DNA from: Actibacterium ureilyticum
Lineage (GTDB): Bacteria > Pseudomonadota > Alphaproteobacteria > Rhodobacterales > Rhodobacteraceae
Direction of reading: 5' to 3'
Assembly: GCF_002285435.1 (NCBI RefSeq)
Contig: NZ_NSBT01000043.1
Coordinates: 1-64,000, forward strand
Length of the DNA stretch: 64,000 nucleotides
Position numbers and translations under genes: made by a program. Under the pieces are notes generated by a model. The model searched no databases, was not told the DNA's origin, and was given only the letters and a program-made list of their open reading frames with translations. Numbering within the stretch: the first letter of the stretch is position 1; every line of letters begins with the position of its first letter. Shown piece by piece: positions 44,789 through 53,236 of this stretch.

Positions 44789-45508
44789 ATGCCGAACGAA
44801 AATCTCGTGGTGATCGCAGCGATGGCCCGGAAAGGGGGCAGTGGAAAAACGACGCTTTCGCGCGCCTTGATCAGCGCCGCGATCGCCGCCGGACGCAGAG
44901 TGATGTTGATCGACACGGACAGCACGAGGGTACTCGGGGCCTGGCATACTCGGGCGCAAGCCGGTGGGCTGAGTTCGCCGCTTCTCTGCTCGGCCACCGT
45001 CGAAAGCGTGGCGGGTGTCGAGGATCAGATCGATCAGGTCTACATGGCAGGCACGGCAGACTTCATCTTCATCGATACCGCAGGGGTCGGTGCCGAATGG
45101 TCAGACGGAATTGCGGTACTTGCGGACCACATCGTGACGCCCGTCATGCTGTCGACGTCTGATTTCGATGTCGGAGCGCAGACTTCTGATTGGTTTGAGA
45201 AACTGAAATCCCGTGTTGACGACCCCTCCAGCCTTCCGCGCCACCACGTCGTCCTCAACATGGTTGACCCGAAAACGACCCGTGCTGACGCGGCCCTGAT
45301 TGAAGAAGCGCTCACCCGTTTTCCGGTGATTGAGACCGTCATGATGCGGCGGAACACCTACAAGGAGATGGACCAGAAGGGGCTTCTCCACGCCTTGGCG
45401 CTGGAAAAGCAATCTGATCCAAACCCTCTGATGCGTCCACATGTACGTCATGTCGTCGAGGCGCTCGAGGAGGCGACGGACATCCTCAACAATATTCTTG
45501 CTGCGTGA
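44789..45508 (+). CDS. ParA/MinD-like ATPase
   Basis: This 239-residue cytoskeletal-type ATPase would act in partition of the element or in positioning the transfer machinery. It carries the deviant Walker A motif RKGGSGKTT (residues 14-22) with the signature Lys15, and switch-type sequences FIFIDTAGVG. GGAGG precedes the ATG at 44789. It is followed by a small gene that may encode its partner. It is divergent from mobC, so a role in conjugation is as plausible as segregation. Confidence 0.88.
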   Translation: MPNENLVVIAAMARKGGSGKTTLSRALISAAIAAGRRVMLIDTDSTRVLGAWHTRAQAGGLSSPLLCSATVESVAGVEDQIDQVYMAGTADFIFIDTAGVGAEWSDGIAVLADHIVTPVMLSTSDFDVGAQTSDWFEKLKSRVDDPSSLPRHHVVLNMVDPKTTRADAALIEEALTRFPVIETVMMRRNTYKEMDQKGLLHALALEKQSDPNPLMRPHVRHVVEALEEATDILNNILAA

Positions 45509-45518
45509 GGACAGTCGA

Positions 45519-46151
45519 TTGCGCAAGAAGATCCCGACCATCACTAGGCCAGACCCAGCCTACGCCGCCACCCTGCAACAGGGTGACCGCGAGATTCCCG
45601 GGAAGGAAGATGAGGCACAGGTCACAGCAACAAAGACAGGCACCCCAGCCACTGACGTTGACGCTGATCGGCACGAGTCAGAGCTTGTGCCGGGAGGTAC
45701 CGTGGCGCCGCACCAAGTCACCGCGGAAAGCTCTGACCCGCATACCAGCCTGAGAGCTCCCGTATCGGCGCGCGCATTGAGCCCGACCCGGAAGATCGAC
45801 ATCAGAGTCAACGCACTCGAACGACAGGAAGCTGCGCTAGAAACTTGTGGTGTTGACCCAGCACATGTGGTGCGTGCCGCCCTGCGCCGTGCAGTCAAAG
45901 GCTGGCAACTGTCGCCGGTCTTCGCGCCAATTGCTGAGGAGCGGCGCACTCGAAACACGCAGTGGCAGGCCCGGACATCACTGGCAGTCGATGCGGCCAG
46001 CCTGGGTATGCTCCTTCGGGACCACGACCCCCTCGACGTCTTGAGTAAATGGGCTCTGATCCGCGGTCAGGTGGAACCACGCATATGGGGCGAGATCGAC
46101 AAAATCTTGGAAGAAATTGCTGTTCGCGCTGCATCGCCGCATGAACCGTAA
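45519..46151 (+). CDS. Hypothetical partner of the ParA-like ATPase
   Basis: This 210-residue protein is not recognised. The likely start is TTG 45519, with GAGGA eight bases upstream. The first half is charged and low-complexity, and the second half is helical with IDIRVNALERQEAALE and AHVVRAALRRAVKGW, possibly DNA-binding (ribbon-helix-helix-like). It sits 10 bases after the ParA-like gene, so a ParB-like or adaptor role is likely by context only. Confidence 0.65.
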   Translation: MRKKIPTITRPDPAYAATLQQGDREIPGKEDEAQVTATKTGTPATDVDADRHESELVPGGTVAPHQVTAESSDPHTSLRAPVSARALSPTRKIDIRVNALERQEAALETCGVDPAHVVRAALRRAVKGWQLSPVFAPIAEERRTRNTQWQARTSLAVDAASLGMLLRDHDPLDVLSKWALIRGQVEPRIWGEIDKILEEIAVRAASPHEP

Positions 46152-46311
46152 GATACCTATCTGAAAAGATAACTTGCATTTCGCCGGTGGATTTTCGCCC
46201 ACCCGGAACGGTTCATCTTGCAGTTGCAGAAACCTAGTCCTAACACCAGCTAACAGGAATTTCAGACCTCAGTAGTGACGAGTTGCGAGGTCCATTTAGG
46301 AGGAACGCATT

Positions 46312-46551
46312 ATGAATATGAAGCCCCGCCTGACTGGCGAACCGATCATGCGTATCCTCTGCAAGACATCTGAGAATCTGGTTGGCTACCTTTACCAATG
46401 GAACAATGGTGACGTGCAGCCTGCCTGGTTCGACGGCGCCATAGCGGACGTTCGCTATGAACCATTCATTCAAGCGCCGGAACAAAACCCCGCCGATCCG
46501 AAGGTCCCCAGACCGCGTCAGCAAGGTCTGACGCACCTTGAAAAGGCATAG
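46312..46551 (+). CDS. Small hypothetical protein
   Basis: This 79-residue protein is not recognised. A strong ribosome site (AGGAGG, eight bases before ATG 46312) supports expression. It has an N-terminal beta-rich part (IMRILCKTSENLVGYLYQWN) and a Pro-rich basic tail. It lies alone between the ParA-associated genes and fic, with 160 and 120 bases of flanking sequence. A small antitoxin or regulator for the neighbouring Fic protein is conceivable but unsupported. Confidence 0.65.
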   Translation: MNMKPRLTGEPIMRILCKTSENLVGYLYQWNNGDVQPAWFDGAIADVRYEPFIQAPEQNPADPKVPRPRQQGLTHLEKA

Positions 46552-46642
46552 CTCAAGGCCTCGCGTCGGTTTGTGGGTCACCCCATCCCGCAGGTCCTTT
46601 GAGCGATAGAGTTGACTTCTATGCCTCAGAAGTGATCTAAAT

Positions 46643-46673
46643 ATGAGTTATAGAAAGGATGTCTATAACTCAT
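46643..46673. promoter_or_regulatory. Perfect 12-bp inverted repeat at the fic start codon
   Basis: ATGAGTTATAGA (46643-46654) and TCTATAACTCAT (46662-46673) are exact complements around AAGGATG. The right arm runs into the first codon of fic, so a bound protein or an RNA hairpin would block initiation, and the AAGGA ribosome site lies in the loop. Because the Fic protein has a C-terminal winged helix, autorepression through this site is likely. Confidence 0.78.
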
Positions 46674-47784
46674 GGCTTGGAACTGGACGCTGCCCGATTG
46701 GCCGGATTTCCGGTATGACGCCTCCGCTCTGGAGCCGTTCGAGCAGACGTTTCTGCTGTCGTCCGGAGAAATCCTCGGCGCGGTCCATCATGTCAGCCAG
46801 CCGGAGCGCGAGCAACTCCGCATCGAACTGCTCAGCGAGGAAGCGATGCAGACGAGCGCCATCGAGGGTGAAATCCTCGATCGGCTCAGTGTCCAGTCTT
46901 CGCTGCGCCGCCATCTGGGCCTCGATCCGGACAGTTACCCTGCCAAACCGCGCGAACAGGGCGTCGCGGAAATGATGGTCGACGTCTATTCCAGTTTTGC
47001 AGAGCCGCTTTCCCACGAGACATTGTACCGCTGGCATCGGATGCTCCTGTCCCATGACCGTCGGTTGGAAACCATCGGGGCCTACCGACAACACGCCGAG
47101 GCGATGCAAATCGTTTCCGGCCGCCTTGACCGGCCCACGATCCATTTCGAAGCGCCGCCCTCGGAGCGGGTCATGCCTGAGATGGAGCGATACGCGGAAT
47201 GGTTCAACAAGACCGTGCTGGGGGGAGCAGAGCCGCTTCCAGCGCTGACGCGCGCAGGGCTAAGCCACCTCTATTTCGAGAGCATCCACCCATTCGAAGA
47301 CGGGAACGGCCGCTTGGGTCGCGCCCTCGCTGAAAAGTCGCTGGCGCAGAACATTGGCCAGCCGACCCTCATCTCGCTCGCCTTCACCATCGAGAAGGAG
47401 CGCAAGGCATACTACGACCAGCTCGAGCAGCATCAAAGAACGCTCGACGTGACCGATTGGCTCGTCTGGTTCGCGGAAGTTGTCTTGAAGGCCCAACAGG
47501 CAACACTCGACCGCGTCGGCTTCTTCATCAGCAAGGCACACTTCTACGATCGTCACAGAGACCACTTGAACGAACGCCAGGCCAAGGCCATCGCTCGAGT
47601 TTTTCGGGAAGGCCCTGGCGGTTTCAAAGGCGGCCTCAGCGCCGACAACTATCTCAAGATCACCGGAACGTCACGCGCAACCGCAACCCGCGATCTGCAG
47701 GATCTGGTCGAGAAAGGTGCGCTCAGCCGAACCGGTGAGCGACGCCATACGAGGTACTGGTTGAACCTAGATGGGAGAGCGTAA
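46672..47784 (+). CDS. Fic family AMP-transferase with C-terminal winged helix
   Basis: Fic proteins transfer AMP (or related groups) to target proteins. In this 370-residue protein the catalytic motif HPFEDGNGRLGR (206-217) is complete. The inhibitory motif TSAIEG (61-66) is present at the N-terminus, so it is a class II, self-inhibited Fic. An N-terminal Fic_N-like region precedes it. The C-terminus (about 315-365: LKITGTSRATATRDLQDLVEKGAL) is a winged helix. The target is unknown. It could be a stress, toxin-type or defence component. Confidence 0.92.
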   Translation: MAWNWTLPDWPDFRYDASALEPFEQTFLLSSGEILGAVHHVSQPEREQLRIELLSEEAMQTSAIEGEILDRLSVQSSLRRHLGLDPDSYPAKPREQGVAEMMVDVYSSFAEPLSHETLYRWHRMLLSHDRRLETIGAYRQHAEAMQIVSGRLDRPTIHFEAPPSERVMPEMERYAEWFNKTVLGGAEPLPALTRAGLSHLYFESIHPFEDGNGRLGRALAEKSLAQNIGQPTLISLAFTIEKERKAYYDQLEQHQRTLDVTDWLVWFAEVVLKAQQATLDRVGFFISKAHFYDRHRDHLNERQAKAIARVFREGPGGFKGGLSADNYLKITGTSRATATRDLQDLVEKGALSRTGERRHTRYWLNLDGRA

Positions 47785-47908
47785 ATGGTTGGTAGAAAGC
47801 CCGAGATATTTACTATTGGCACATACGGCACGACGCGCAGTGCCCAGATTGGATGTTCCCTCTTTGTGCCAACCGGCGTAGAGTGGCCGTCAAAAAGGAT
47901 TGAGCAGG

Positions 47909-48667
47909 ATGGCACAAAAATCTGAAATCGAGTGGACAGACGCGACGTGGAATCCCGTTACCGGCTGTACAAAAATCGGTCCGGGCTGCGACAACTGCTA
48001 TGCGGAACGCTTTGCGGAGCGGTGGCGTGGTATAGAAGGGCATCCTTACGAACAAGGATTTGATCTGCGTCTCTGGCCGTCACGACTTGACCAACCGGCT
48101 CGTTGGAAGAAGCCGCGTATGATTTTTGTCAATTCAATGAGCGATCTATTTCACAAGGATATTCCAATCAGTCACATCGACGCCGTTTTTGACGCGATGG
48201 AGAGGGCCAATTGGCATGTGTATCAGGTTCTTACCAAACGCTCTTCGCTGATGCGAAACTATGTGAAGAAGAGGTACTCTGGAGAAAAAGTCCCTTCGCA
48301 CATTTGGCTCGGCGTGTCCGTCGAGGACAGCGCACACAAGAGCCGAATCGAACACCTGCGCCAAATCAACTCAGAAGCGCGATTTATTTCGTTTGAGCCA
48401 TTGCTCGGCAGGATCGGGAACGTCGATCTGAGTGGCATAGCCTGGGCAATCGTCGGGGGAGAAAGTGGACCAAAGGCGAGGCCGATGGAACCGTCATGGG
48501 CAACAGAATTACGCCTTGCATGTGAAAAATATGACGTTGCATTCTTTTTCAAGCAGTGGGGGGGAGCACGCCCAAAATCTGGCGGACGGCTTCTCGAGGG
48601 GGCTGAGTGGAACGGCTTTCCATGGCAGATTGTTCCCAAAGAAATAATGGCAGAGTTGACGAGTTAG
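47909..48667 (+). CDS. Three-Cys-motif Gp37/Gp68 family protein (DUF5131)
   Basis: This 252-residue protein of the phage Gp37/Gp68 family carries the Cys20-x6-Cys27-x2-Cys30 motif (CTKIGPGCDNCY), thought to bind an Fe-S cluster in a radical-SAM-like fold. WTDATWNP and VGGESGPKARPM are further family marks. The ATG at 47909 opens MAQKSEIEWTD. It is less GC-rich than its surroundings and forms a pair with the tcmP gene seven bases downstream. A TTGGCAC/GTGCCAA pair (47816-47822, 47864-47870) in the upstream gap may be an operator, but this is weak. Confidence 0.9.
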   Translation: MAQKSEIEWTDATWNPVTGCTKIGPGCDNCYAERFAERWRGIEGHPYEQGFDLRLWPSRLDQPARWKKPRMIFVNSMSDLFHKDIPISHIDAVFDAMERANWHVYQVLTKRSSLMRNYVKKRYSGEKVPSHIWLGVSVEDSAHKSRIEHLRQINSEARFISFEPLLGRIGNVDLSGIAWAIVGGESGPKARPMEPSWATELRLACEKYDVAFFFKQWGGARPKSGGRLLEGAEWNGFPWQIVPKEIMAELTS

Positions 48668-48674
48668 GAACGCG

Positions 48675-49925
48675 ATGGCGACGAATTTCATCTGGGGACC
48701 CGATGGCAATCTCCCGCGAATTGAGGAACATACCAAGCGTAAGCTCGATGTCCTCAAGAATTATCTTGATGTCTATTTCGACACAGTGGTTCGTAACCCA
48801 GCACAAGATCGTTTGAATATTACTCTCGTCGATGGATTCAGTGGAGGCGGCGCATATTCCGATGGAAACGACACACGAGCCGGGAGCCCGCTTGTTCTCC
48901 TCAATGCTGTTGAAGAGGCGACCGTAAGACTGAATGAAGGCCGGGCAAAGCCTCTGGAAATCAATGCACGCTTTATCTTTGTGGATGACGAACGCGAGCA
49001 TGTGGCCGCCCTGAAGAGGGAGCTGCGCGGGAGAGGATACAAAGAGAACGATCCGCGGATCTCTGTATTAGAGGGAAAGTTTGTCGAACACTTGCCGACA
49101 ATCATGGCTGAAATTATGCAAAATCAGCGGAAAGGCCGATCCATTTTCTTTTTGGATCAGTTTGGCTACTCCGACGTGCCAATGTCAGCGATACAGACGA
49201 TCTTCACTGCCCTTGATAGAGCGGAGGTCGTCCTCAATTTCGCCATTGATAGCCTCTTGAACTACCTACAGGACGCTTCGGCAGAGCTTCCTCTATACCA
49301 GCAATTTGGCATCGACTCCCGCTTCATCGCTGATTGGAGACAGCGAAAAGATGAAAATATGGGCCGCGCCCTTACACAGCGCGCGCTCATGGCACACATT
49401 CATGCAAAAAGCGGAGCCAAATTTTTCACGCCATTCATGCTTTGGTCACGCACAGATAACCGATGGATGATGCTTGCGCACCTATCGCAACACCAGGCTG
49501 CCCGCGACAAGATGCTGAGCGTACACTGGCAGGAACAGAACAGCTTCACCCACATTGGTTCGGGCAGCTTGTTTTCTTTGGGGTATGACACACGACTGAT
49601 CGAGAGTTGCGACTCGCTCTTCAACTTCTCAGAGATCGATCGAACCAAGTTGAATACGGAACTTGTGAACGCACTGCCAGCCGAAGTCCACCAAATGATG
49701 GAAAACGGGCAGTTGGACGTCGCACGCCTGTTAGATGAGATTGGCAATCGAACAGCGGGCACCAACGACGACATTTTTCAGGTACTATCCGAATTGGCAC
49801 AAGCGCGTGAATTAGAGGTTTTATCGGCCAACGGAACGCCGAAAAGGGCAGGAACGCGTATTTCTATCAAAGATCGACTTATCAGACCTAGCCAACCGAC
49901 ATTATTTTTTCCGTCGCGCTGGTAG
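48675..49925 (+). CDS. tcmP: Three-Cys-motif partner protein TcmP
   Basis: This 416-residue protein belongs to the family named for its pairing with three-Cys-motif proteins. Signature segments are VDGFSGGGAY (a methyltransferase-like glycine loop), FIFVDDER and FFLDQFGYSDVP (a possible catalytic D-P-type strand end). The biochemical role is unknown, but a nucleic-acid or nucleotide modification enzyme is plausible. The gene starts seven bases after its partner and shares the same AT-richer composition, which suggests joint acquisition. It converges on the GIY-YIG gene. Confidence 0.88.
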   Translation: MATNFIWGPDGNLPRIEEHTKRKLDVLKNYLDVYFDTVVRNPAQDRLNITLVDGFSGGGAYSDGNDTRAGSPLVLLNAVEEATVRLNEGRAKPLEINARFIFVDDEREHVAALKRELRGRGYKENDPRISVLEGKFVEHLPTIMAEIMQNQRKGRSIFFLDQFGYSDVPMSAIQTIFTALDRAEVVLNFAIDSLLNYLQDASAELPLYQQFGIDSRFIADWRQRKDENMGRALTQRALMAHIHAKSGAKFFTPFMLWSRTDNRWMMLAHLSQHQAARDKMLSVHWQEQNSFTHIGSGSLFSLGYDTRLIESCDSLFNFSEIDRTKLNTELVNALPAEVHQMMENGQLDVARLLDEIGNRTAGTNDDIFQVLSELAQARELEVLSANGTPKRAGTRISIKDRLIRPSQPTLFFPSRW

Positions 49926-49945
49926 CCCACCGCGCCTTTACCTAG

Positions 49946-51154
49946 TCAAACCTTCGCAACAATTTCTTGGGATTGAAGGTCGTACTTGAACAAATGAAGG
50001 CGCCCCTCTTCAATCAGTTTCGCCGCACGGCCGACATGTTCCGGCAAGACGTAAAACCATTCCTTTGGAAAGACCTTCTTCCCGAAGCGGTCCGTCACAA
50101 AGAGCTCTGCCGGCCTGGCCGTCGCGAAAAAGCGGTGGAGAAGGTTCTCAACTTTGCGGCGGGACAGGTTTTGAAGCTCGTAGGTCGCGACGATGTCCAC
50201 TGGTGCTAGCAAAAACGTTGGATCGTTGCGAGCATCTGCAACCCGGCGCGCAACATCCTGACTGGTGACACCGATCTTGTGCAGGATCATTCGCTGAGTT
50301 CTGATCGACGGATCATCCGAGCGCGACCGAGCGACGTAAATTGTCCCAGACAATTCTAGTTGATCAGATTCCCAGTCCAGATCGAGGGGACCAAGCCCGA
50401 CCTTCTGAACCATTCTGGCCGTCTTATCGTCGTTGAGTGACTTGCGGAACGAAGACATGAGAGGATCACTCTCCATGCCGTTGGAAAAAATGACCCGAAG
50501 TCTGTGGTCACGAGAGCCCCCTCGCGCGGACATTTCGGATTTCTCAGCGATCATTGCGAGAAGGCCGTTGCGGATGAAGAAGTCGCCTTCTATGGGCTCA
50601 ATCACGGACCATTTCTTTACAGGCAGTGCTTGGCGGTCGCCCGCTTCCAAAGCCTGCTGCACCGCTTCAAAACGCTCTGCGAACTGGTCGAAATCGCGAC
50701 AGGGAACAAATTCCGCCCGATGATCGGGCAAGTGTCGTTCTGCGGCAGGCGTCGTATGTTTCAAATCGATCAGAGACGCATCGACGGAAAGCTCTTCATC
50801 GTCGAAAATATCATCTAGGCTGTCAGGCACGTCAGAAACTAGCGGCTCATCTCGCCATGATTTCAATACCTGCGCTGTCTCGTCGTCCAAGAGCCCAAAC
50901 CGGTCCTCCAGCCGCATCTGGTCAGTCGGCGCAGACTTGATCGAAGCCCAGATCGAACCGAGCCGCATCTCGTCATGGTCCACCGCATCAGGATCGGGAA
51001 CGCGCCCGTGTTTCTCAAAGAACGCTGAGACTTCTCTCAGCGCGCCAGCCCCTTGGTCGGAAGCTACAGTGGCGCGGCTGCCGCGCAGCCTAACGTCCAA
51101 CAGGCCGAATTCATCGTCTTCCGCAAAAATGTCATCCAAGCTCGGCCGAGTCAT
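49946..51154 (-). CDS. GIY-YIG (T5orf172-type) nuclease
   Basis: This 402-residue protein has a C-terminal GIY-YIG domain of the T5orf172 type (about residues 268-350): TIYVARS and HKIGVT replace the two GIY/YIG strands, Arg303/304 lies in DVARRVADAR, and Glu336 in ENLLHRFF, so a working nuclease is expected. The N-terminal part is acidic and contains a repeated SLDDIF motif (5-10 and 112-117). It is the last gene of the five-gene operon, overlapping the helicase stop by ATGA. It would supply the DNA-cleaving activity of a restriction-like system. Confidence 0.88.
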   Translation of the reverse strand: MTRPSLDDIFAEDDEFGLLDVRLRGSRATVASDQGAGALREVSAFFEKHGRVPDPDAVDHDEMRLGSIWASIKSAPTDQMRLEDRFGLLDDETAQVLKSWRDEPLVSDVPDSLDDIFDDEELSVDASLIDLKHTTPAAERHLPDHRAEFVPCRDFDQFAERFEAVQQALEAGDRQALPVKKWSVIEPIEGDFFIRNGLLAMIAEKSEMSARGGSRDHRLRVIFSNGMESDPLMSSFRKSLNDDKTARMVQKVGLGPLDLDWESDQLELSGTIYVARSRSDDPSIRTQRMILHKIGVTSQDVARRVADARNDPTFLLAPVDIVATYELQNLSRRKVENLLHRFFATARPAELFVTDRFGKKVFPKEWFYVLPEHVGRAAKLIEEGRLHLFKYDLQSQEIVAKV

Positions 51155-53235
51155 TGCATCGCGCCCTCGCGCAGCCGCTTCGCCTTCTCAGCTTTCAGCC
51201 AGGCCAGTGCCTCTGCCATCCGCTTCTCCAAGGGATCGGCAGAATGAACGTTCGGCTCGCGTCCCTCACTGGCCCGGAACGCCTTAATCCTCGGCCAAAG
51301 TGTTCGAGCCTCGTCGCCGGTCATATTGACCCGCAATGCAACCATCGCCGATTGGACATGTGCCAAGAGCTCCGAGTTCAAAGACTTCGATGCGACCTCG
51401 AACCGTTCACGAAACGTGTTCACGCTATCGATGAGCTCAACATCGATGTCGCGGACATTGATGAATTTCTTGACCATCTGCAGCAGCGTATTGGGGGCGC
51501 TGTCTCCGGCTTCATCCCCATCGTCGTCAGAAACGTCCGCCTTGCCGGGGCTGCCCGTCAAAGGTGACTGCCCTTCAGCGAAGCCACGCTCAGCTTCTCG
51601 CCGCGCCAAAGTTAGCACGTTCATATGCGCCGCAAGGTGTTGCCGAACAGACTCGGCCTCTTCTGAATCCAGAGTTTCATATCTGCGCTCGATGATGTCC
51701 GTCAGAACCATTTGCGTGGCAACCTCGGGCGCCGTGTCGGGAGAAAGGACCCGTCTATCCATTTCCTGGTAGGCGGTAGCCATCAAGTCGTGCATGTCCT
51801 TCTCGCAGATTTCCCGAGCTCGATCAGTGGGTGGCTCAATCAGTCCCTTGATACCGATTGTAACGTTGCCTTCGGCGTCAGTCCCGACCGAAGCACGCAC
51901 GTCGCCATCCTCGCGCCGATAGAATTTGAAGTTGGGTGCCAACACCTGCTCCATAAGCAGAGAACCAGAAATGGCCTTCAGCATGTCGTTGACCGCGTCT
52001 GTCACAACGCCGGTTTCCACACCCGGCTCGGCAACCAGGTTGGTGAAGAGCGCACGCGGCTTACCGGGCGCATCGCGAGTGGCTCTCCCAATAATCTGCA
52101 CGATTTCTGTAAGCGATGACCGGTAGCCGATCGTCAGGGCATGTTCACACCAGACCCAGTCGAACCCTTCTTTCGCCATACCAAGCGCAATTATGATGTC
52201 GACCTTCTCGCGGTCCGCCGTATCATCTCGACGACCATCAGCGCCTTTGATCTCTCGCGAAAGCGCAGATTTAACGATGTCGCGGCCTGGTCCGTCATCA
52301 ACCAGATCGGCGATTTTCAGAATCTGCCCATCTGGCCTGCGGACCAGATCAAATCCGGTCTCAGGATCGCGACCTTCATGGACACCCAAGAGGTCGAGAA
52401 TCTTTCCGACTTCGTTGTATTTGTCGTCGAATGCCTCGGACGACCCCCGATGAGGAATGTGGATGATCGTCTTTTGGTCAGGGTTCAGCACCCCTGGCAA
52501 TCCGTTGACGTAATTGCCCTTGTAGAATTCGTAGTTGATCCCGAGTGCCTTGAGAAATTCGTAGCCTTCCAGCTGCTCGTAGTAGCTGTAGGTGATCTTG
52601 GTGAACCGATCCTCATCCTCTGGCCGCAACACTGGATCCGCATCCCCGCGGAAATAGCTGCCGGTCATTGCCATCACATGGCATTCCGCTCGGGAAATCA
52701 GACTGCGCAGGATCACGCCCAGCCGGTTGTTGTCGGAGGCAGAGACATGGTGGAATTCGTCAATGGCGATGAAGCAATTGTCAAAAGCCTCGATGCCCGC
52801 AGTTCTTGCCACCTCATCGAAGCCGAAGCGGAATGTGGCATGGGTGCAGACCAGCACCTTGGCATCGCTTTCCAGGAACGCCTGAAATGCCTTGACCTTT
52901 TGCTTGTCTGCGTCCTCGCCCGTCAAACAGAGGTTCCAGCGATCATCGACCTCCCAGTCCGCCTCAAACCCGTAGCGGGTCAGATCCGTCGAGCGGAATG
53001 ACCCGCCAATCGATGTCTCGGGCACGCAAACGATCGTCTTTTCCAGCCCCTGATGAAGCATCTTGTCGAGAGCGACGAACATGAGCGCGCGGCTTTTGCC
53101 AGCTGCGGGCGGCGCTTTAAGCAAAAGGAACTGCGCCGCTCGTGCGGCATAGGCGCGGGCCTGCATCGGGCGTTGGCCCAACTTGTTGGTTGTCGATTTG
53201 GAGCGCCCATAGGTCACGTTCACCATTTCAACCAT
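51151..53235 (-). CDS. SF2 DEAD/DEAH-box helicase or translocase
   Basis: In this 694-residue superfamily 2 ATPase, Walker A is APPAAGKS (41-48), Walker B is DEFH (159-162), motif III is MTGSYF, and motif VI is QIIGRATRD. The motor fold resembles that of restriction-type helicases. No DNA-methylase or nuclease motif is seen in it. The C-terminal 220 residues are helical. It is followed by the GIY-YIG gene and preceded by the Abi-like gene with a one-base gap. A DNA translocation role in defence is inferred. Confidence 0.88.
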   Translation of the reverse strand: MVEMVNVTYGRSKSTTNKLGQRPMQARAYAARAAQFLLLKAPPAAGKSRALMFVALDKMLHQGLEKTIVCVPETSIGGSFRSTDLTRYGFEADWEVDDRWNLCLTGEDADKQKVKAFQAFLESDAKVLVCTHATFRFGFDEVARTAGIEAFDNCFIAIDEFHHVSASDNNRLGVILRSLISRAECHVMAMTGSYFRGDADPVLRPEDEDRFTKITYSYYEQLEGYEFLKALGINYEFYKGNYVNGLPGVLNPDQKTIIHIPHRGSSEAFDDKYNEVGKILDLLGVHEGRDPETGFDLVRRPDGQILKIADLVDDGPGRDIVKSALSREIKGADGRRDDTADREKVDIIIALGMAKEGFDWVWCEHALTIGYRSSLTEIVQIIGRATRDAPGKPRALFTNLVAEPGVETGVVTDAVNDMLKAISGSLLMEQVLAPNFKFYRREDGDVRASVGTDAEGNVTIGIKGLIEPPTDRAREICEKDMHDLMATAYQEMDRRVLSPDTAPEVATQMVLTDIIERRYETLDSEEAESVRQHLAAHMNVLTLARREAERGFAEGQSPLTGSPGKADVSDDDGDEAGDSAPNTLLQMVKKFINVRDIDVELIDSVNTFRERFEVASKSLNSELLAHVQSAMVALRVNMTGDEARTLWPRIKAFRASEGREPNVHSADPLEKRMAEALAWLKAEKAKRLREGAMQ

Positions 53236-53236
53236 G

